Part shown: positions 15,298 through 17,173 of the stretch, piece by piece
How the letters are laid out: each line of letters begins with the position of its first letter
Position numbering within the stretch: the first letter of the stretch is position 1
DNA from: Suilimivivens sp964393865
Lineage (GTDB): Bacteria > Bacillota > Clostridia > Lachnospirales > Lachnospiraceae
Assembly: GCA_964393865.1 (NCBI GenBank)
Contig: CAYMUW010000050.1
Coordinates: 1-17,173, forward strand
DNA: 17,173 nt
Direction of reading: 5' to 3'
The notes under the pieces: generated by a model
Told to the model about the DNA's origin: nothing
The model's input: only the letters and a program-made list of their open reading frames with translations
Databases searched by the model: none
Translations under genes and position numbers: made by a program

Positions 15298-15324
15298 TAA
15301 AGTATTGGGAAAATACTCCGATAT
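15298..15324 (+). promoter_or_regulatory. Sigma-28 promoter of the flagellin gene
   Basis: TAAA (15298-15301), a 15-base spacer and TCCGATAT (15317-15324) form the best sigma-28 match in the window. The spacer itself contains an inverted repeat, GTATT...AATAC (15302-15306 and 15312-15316), which the other two sites lack. Confidence 0.92.
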
Positions 15325-15330
15325 ATTATA

Positions 15331-15471
15331 CAAGTAAAGCAAAAACAAGTTGCTTACTAAGAAAGTAATCAAGCGGTTAAGCTTTTGGATGCGTACGAAT
15401 TCAAAAGTACAACTGCAAAAATCAACAAACGTACGCAGGGAAGCGGCGTTAAATTCAAGGAGGAATAAATT
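15331..15471 (+). promoter_or_regulatory. Structured flagellin mRNA leader with two candidate CsrA sites
   Basis: The leader is about 140 bases long. It can form three successive hairpins: TTACT/AGTAA (15354-15358 with 15364-15368), AAGC/GCTT (15371-15374 with 15381-15384), and TGCGTACG/CGTACGCA (15390-15397 with 15430-15437), the last a perfect 8-bp stem with a 32-base loop. AGGGA (15437-15441) sits at the foot of the long stem. AAGGA (15457-15461) is part of the ribosome binding site AAGGAGGA. Both fit the ANGGA motif bound by CsrA, and the two-site layout resembles that of Bacillus hag. Repression by CsrA is inferred from this and from fliW-csrA upstream. Confidence 0.6.
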
Positions 15472-16371
15472 ATGGTAGTACAACACAATCTTACAGCAAT
15501 GAACTCTAACAGAATGTTAGGCATCACAACAGCATCACAGTCTAAGTCAACAGAGAGGTTGTCATCCGGTTATAAGATCAACCGTGCAGCTGATGATGCA
15601 GCAGGCTTATCCATCAGTGAGAAGATGAGAAGACAGATCAGAGGTCTTACACAGGCTGTTGCTAACGCACAGGATGGTATTTCCGCAGTACAGACAGCTG
15701 AAGGTGCACTTGGTGAAGTGCATGACATGCTTCAGAGAATGAATGAGCTGGCTATCAAGGCTGGTAACGAAACATTACAGTCTGTAGATAGAAAGTACAT
15801 CCAGCAGGAGCTTGATCAGTTACGTTCTGAAATTGACAGAGTTCAGACAACAACCACATTCAATGAGCAGAAGCTGTTAAATGGTGACTTCGCATCAGGT
15901 AAGGCTCTTCAGGTTGGTGCAGAAGTTGACAGTGACAACAGAATCAAGATCACAATTCAGCAGATGAATTGGGATACAATTGCAAACAGCGCTAATAATG
16001 GAATAGCTGGCGGCTCGGGTATCGGTAAAGGTGATGGAAGTTTGATGGTATATGATACCGAAAATGATCAGGATGTTGATGATGTTGAGGCAGCAGCAAA
16101 GGCAGCTGTTTCCAGTATCAAATCTGCTATGCAGTGTGTATCTGAGCAGCGTTCAAGACTTGGTGCTACACAGAACAGACTTGAGCACACAGTTAACAAC
16201 CTGGACAACGTTGTAGAAAATACCACATCTGCTGAATCTGCTATCCGTGATACAGATATGGCATCTGAGATGGTTACCTACTCTAACAACCAGATCCTTG
16301 CTCAGGCAGGTCAGGCTATGTTGGCACAGGCTAACCAGTCAAATCAGGGTGTATTATCCTTACTTGGCTAA
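15472..16371 (+). CDS. fliC: Flagellin
   Basis: The product has 299 residues: conserved D0/D1 ends with a short variable middle (about residues 165-205), so little or no surface D2/D3 domain. The N-terminus (VVQHNLTAMNSNRMLGITTA, then SSGYKINRAADDAAGLSISE) and C-terminus (NQILAQAGQAMLAQANQSNQ, ending GVLSLLG) are typical. The D1 segment LQRMNELAIKAGNE keeps the Arg and Leu that TLR5 contacts in other flagellins, so host recognition is possible (inference). A single Cys at residue 222, in a D1 helix, is unusual. AAGGAGGA precedes ATG 15472. The gene is monocistronic with its own sigma-28 promoter, structured leader and terminator. The gene name could equally be hag or flaA. Confidence 0.97.
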   Translation: MVVQHNLTAMNSNRMLGITTASQSKSTERLSSGYKINRAADDAAGLSISEKMRRQIRGLTQAVANAQDGISAVQTAEGALGEVHDMLQRMNELAIKAGNETLQSVDRKYIQQELDQLRSEIDRVQTTTTFNEQKLLNGDFASGKALQVGAEVDSDNRIKITIQQMNWDTIANSANNGIAGGSGIGKGDGSLMVYDTENDQDVDDVEAAAKAAVSSIKSAMQCVSEQRSRLGATQNRLEHTVNNLDNVVENTTSAESAIRDTDMASEMVTYSNNQILAQAGQAMLAQANQSNQGVLSLLG

Positions 16372-16405
16372 TTGATGTAGGTATATTATTGCAGTAAACT
16401 ACCAA

Positions 16406-16436
16406 AAGGGAATGGAGAAATCCATTCCCTTTTTAT
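16406..16436 (+). terminator. Intrinsic terminator of the flagellin gene
   Basis: An 11-bp perfect stem pairs 16406-16416 (AAGGGAATGGA) with 16421-16431 around a GAAA tetraloop and runs into CTTTTTATA. It is also the apparent insertion target of the group IIC intron that begins next to it. Confidence 0.92.
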
Positions 16437-16437
16437 A

Positions 16438-17173
16438 GTATGACGGGCATGTTTGTGCTCTGTGGTGAAAGTCCACTTAGGCGTAGCTACCAACGAACTT
16501 TATAGCGACTCTCAAGGTTTGCATCGTGAGGTGCGGGCGAGAAGAAGAGATAGCGAAATCGTAGCCCTACGAACAGAAACCCGATAATAAGGCGCTCATG
16601 GCGGGTAAGTTAGCTGTAGATAACGAAGCCCTAAAGGTAGCCGTAACCCATGGGCGTAAATCGGGAGGGTAGACGAGGAAAGAGTACAGGCTTATCCCGT
16701 GAGGTCTCACAGACGGTTTCATCTGCCGTAGTAACAACGAACTGTGAGAAGTCAGCAGAAGCCATAGTAGGAGAAATCCGAAGGGCTGAACAATGTAACC
16801 GTGCAAACGAATGTATGTACCTGTGCATATCCGACAGCGGATGTAGGTGAAACGTATATGAGCCGTAAACGCATGAACATAGGCCAAATCACAGGGAGGA
16901 AATCTGTCGCCGCTGCTGTCAAACATTATGCTGAACGAGCTGGACAAGGAGCTAGAAAAACGGGAGCTGCGTTTTGTTAGGTACGCCGATGACTGTGTAA
17001 TAGCAGTAAGAAGCGAAGCGAGTGCAAAGCGAGTCATGTATTCCATAACAGACTGGATTGAAAGGAAACTTGGTCTAAAGGTCAATGCGGAAAAGACAAA
17101 AATCACAAAACCGAGCAGCCTGAAATATCTGGGCTTTGGATTTTATAAGGATTCAAAGGCAAAAGAATGGAAA
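16438..17173 (+). mobile_element. Group IIC intron, 5' part (ribozyme domains I-III and RT remnant)
   Basis: The start GTATGACGGGCATG resembles the 5' end of group IIC introns (Oceanobacillus type GUGUGCCCGGCAUG, from memory). It is followed by GTGGTGAAAGTCCAC, matching the GGGUGAGAGUCCC element of that class. Near the end of the non-coding part, GAAGTCAGCAGAAGCCATAGTA (16748-16769) closely matches the conserved IIC domain III segment. The intron starts one or two bases after the flagellin terminator's T-tract; class C introns are known to insert behind terminator hairpins. Domain IV holds a damaged reverse transcriptase gene. Domains V and VI and the 3' end lie beyond the window. The 5' boundary is inferred by alignment from memory. 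Confidence 0.8.
16858..17173 (+). pseudogene. Group IIC intron reverse transcriptase, N-terminal half deleted
   Basis: From 16883 a frame open to the window end encodes KSQGGNLSPLLSNIMLNELD, ELRFVRYADDCVIAV with the catalytic YADD, and NAEKTKITKPSSLKYLGFGF, which are RT motifs 4 to 7. Class C proteins have about 190-200 residues before the QGG motif, and these are absent. A plausible start (ATG 16858, MSRKRMNI, with AGGTGA upstream) is in a different frame, and a TAG at 16880-16882 blocks the RT frame. An out-of-frame internal deletion with its junction between about 16861 and 16885 explains this. The fragment lacks the first catalytic Asp, so it cannot be active. Confidence 0.82.

Noticed and set aside
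16650..16850. Plus-strand 66-codon frame in the intron
   Set aside because: It falls inside conserved ribozyme domains II-III, and the peptide has no family character.
16567..17106. Minus-strand open frame of 179 codons in the intron
   Set aside because: It spans ribozyme sequence and the antisense of the RT YADD region. The structured RNA and RT motifs on the plus strand explain the DNA.
1..17173. CRISPR array, tRNA, rRNA or defence island
   Set aside because: No regular direct repeats, cloverleaf or rRNA-like segments and no nuclease or toxin-antitoxin genes other than tnpB were seen.

Overview
The window reads as chromosomal DNA of a motile, strictly anaerobic gut or rumen Firmicute, most likely a Lachnospiraceae member (Roseburia, Butyrivibrio or Eubacterium type). 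The basis is the flagellin sequence, the flgM-flgN-flgK-flgL-fliW-csrA order, Gram-positive Shine-Dalgarno sites (AGGAGG), and sigma-28 promoters of the Clostridia/Bacillus type. The genus call is inference.

Left flank (1-2280). The window opens inside an IS605/IS200-type tnpB gene with its 3' omega-RNA and right end (about 853-960). This element abuts a decayed locus on the minus strand: a small two-helix membrane protein gene with a one-base frameshift, and a truncated helix-turn-helix (XRE) remnant. A DUF305 protein with two MIPHHR motifs follows on the minus strand. All of this is accessory or degenerating sequence.

Pyrimidine salvage (2229-4655). A divergent pair, upp (minus) and a uraA-type uracil permease (plus), share a 263-base intergenic region. 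Each has a recognisable sigma-A promoter and its own intrinsic terminator.

Late flagellar block (4692-16436). Three transcription units all run on the plus strand. Each starts at a near-identical sigma-28 promoter (TAAA, 15 nt, TCCGATAT/C). Unit 1 is flgM, flgN, flgK, a second flgK paralogue, flgL, fliW, csrA and a small unknown ORF, ending at an intrinsic terminator. Unit 2 is flaG, fliD, fliS and a FliT/FlgN-like chaperone gene. Unit 3 is a monocistronic flagellin gene with a 140-nt structured leader. The set covers filament and hook-filament-junction assembly together with its control: FlgM restrains sigma-28, FlgN/FliS/FliT-like proteins escort export substrates, and FliW-CsrA couples flagellin level to flagellin translation. 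The flagellin leader has two ANGGA sites, one on the Shine-Dalgarno sequence and one at the foot of an 8-bp hairpin, which fits CsrA control.

Right flank (16438-17173). A group IIC intron starts immediately after the T-tract of the flagellin terminator, the preferred target of that class. Its ribozyme domains I-III look present. The reverse transcriptase has lost its N-terminal half by an out-of-frame deletion, and the window ends inside the remaining fragment.

I see no wholly new system. The items most worth a second look are the CsrA-type RNA structures, the tandem flgK genes, the unknown ORF after csrA, the intron remnant on the flagellin terminator, and cysteines in the flagellar axial proteins.
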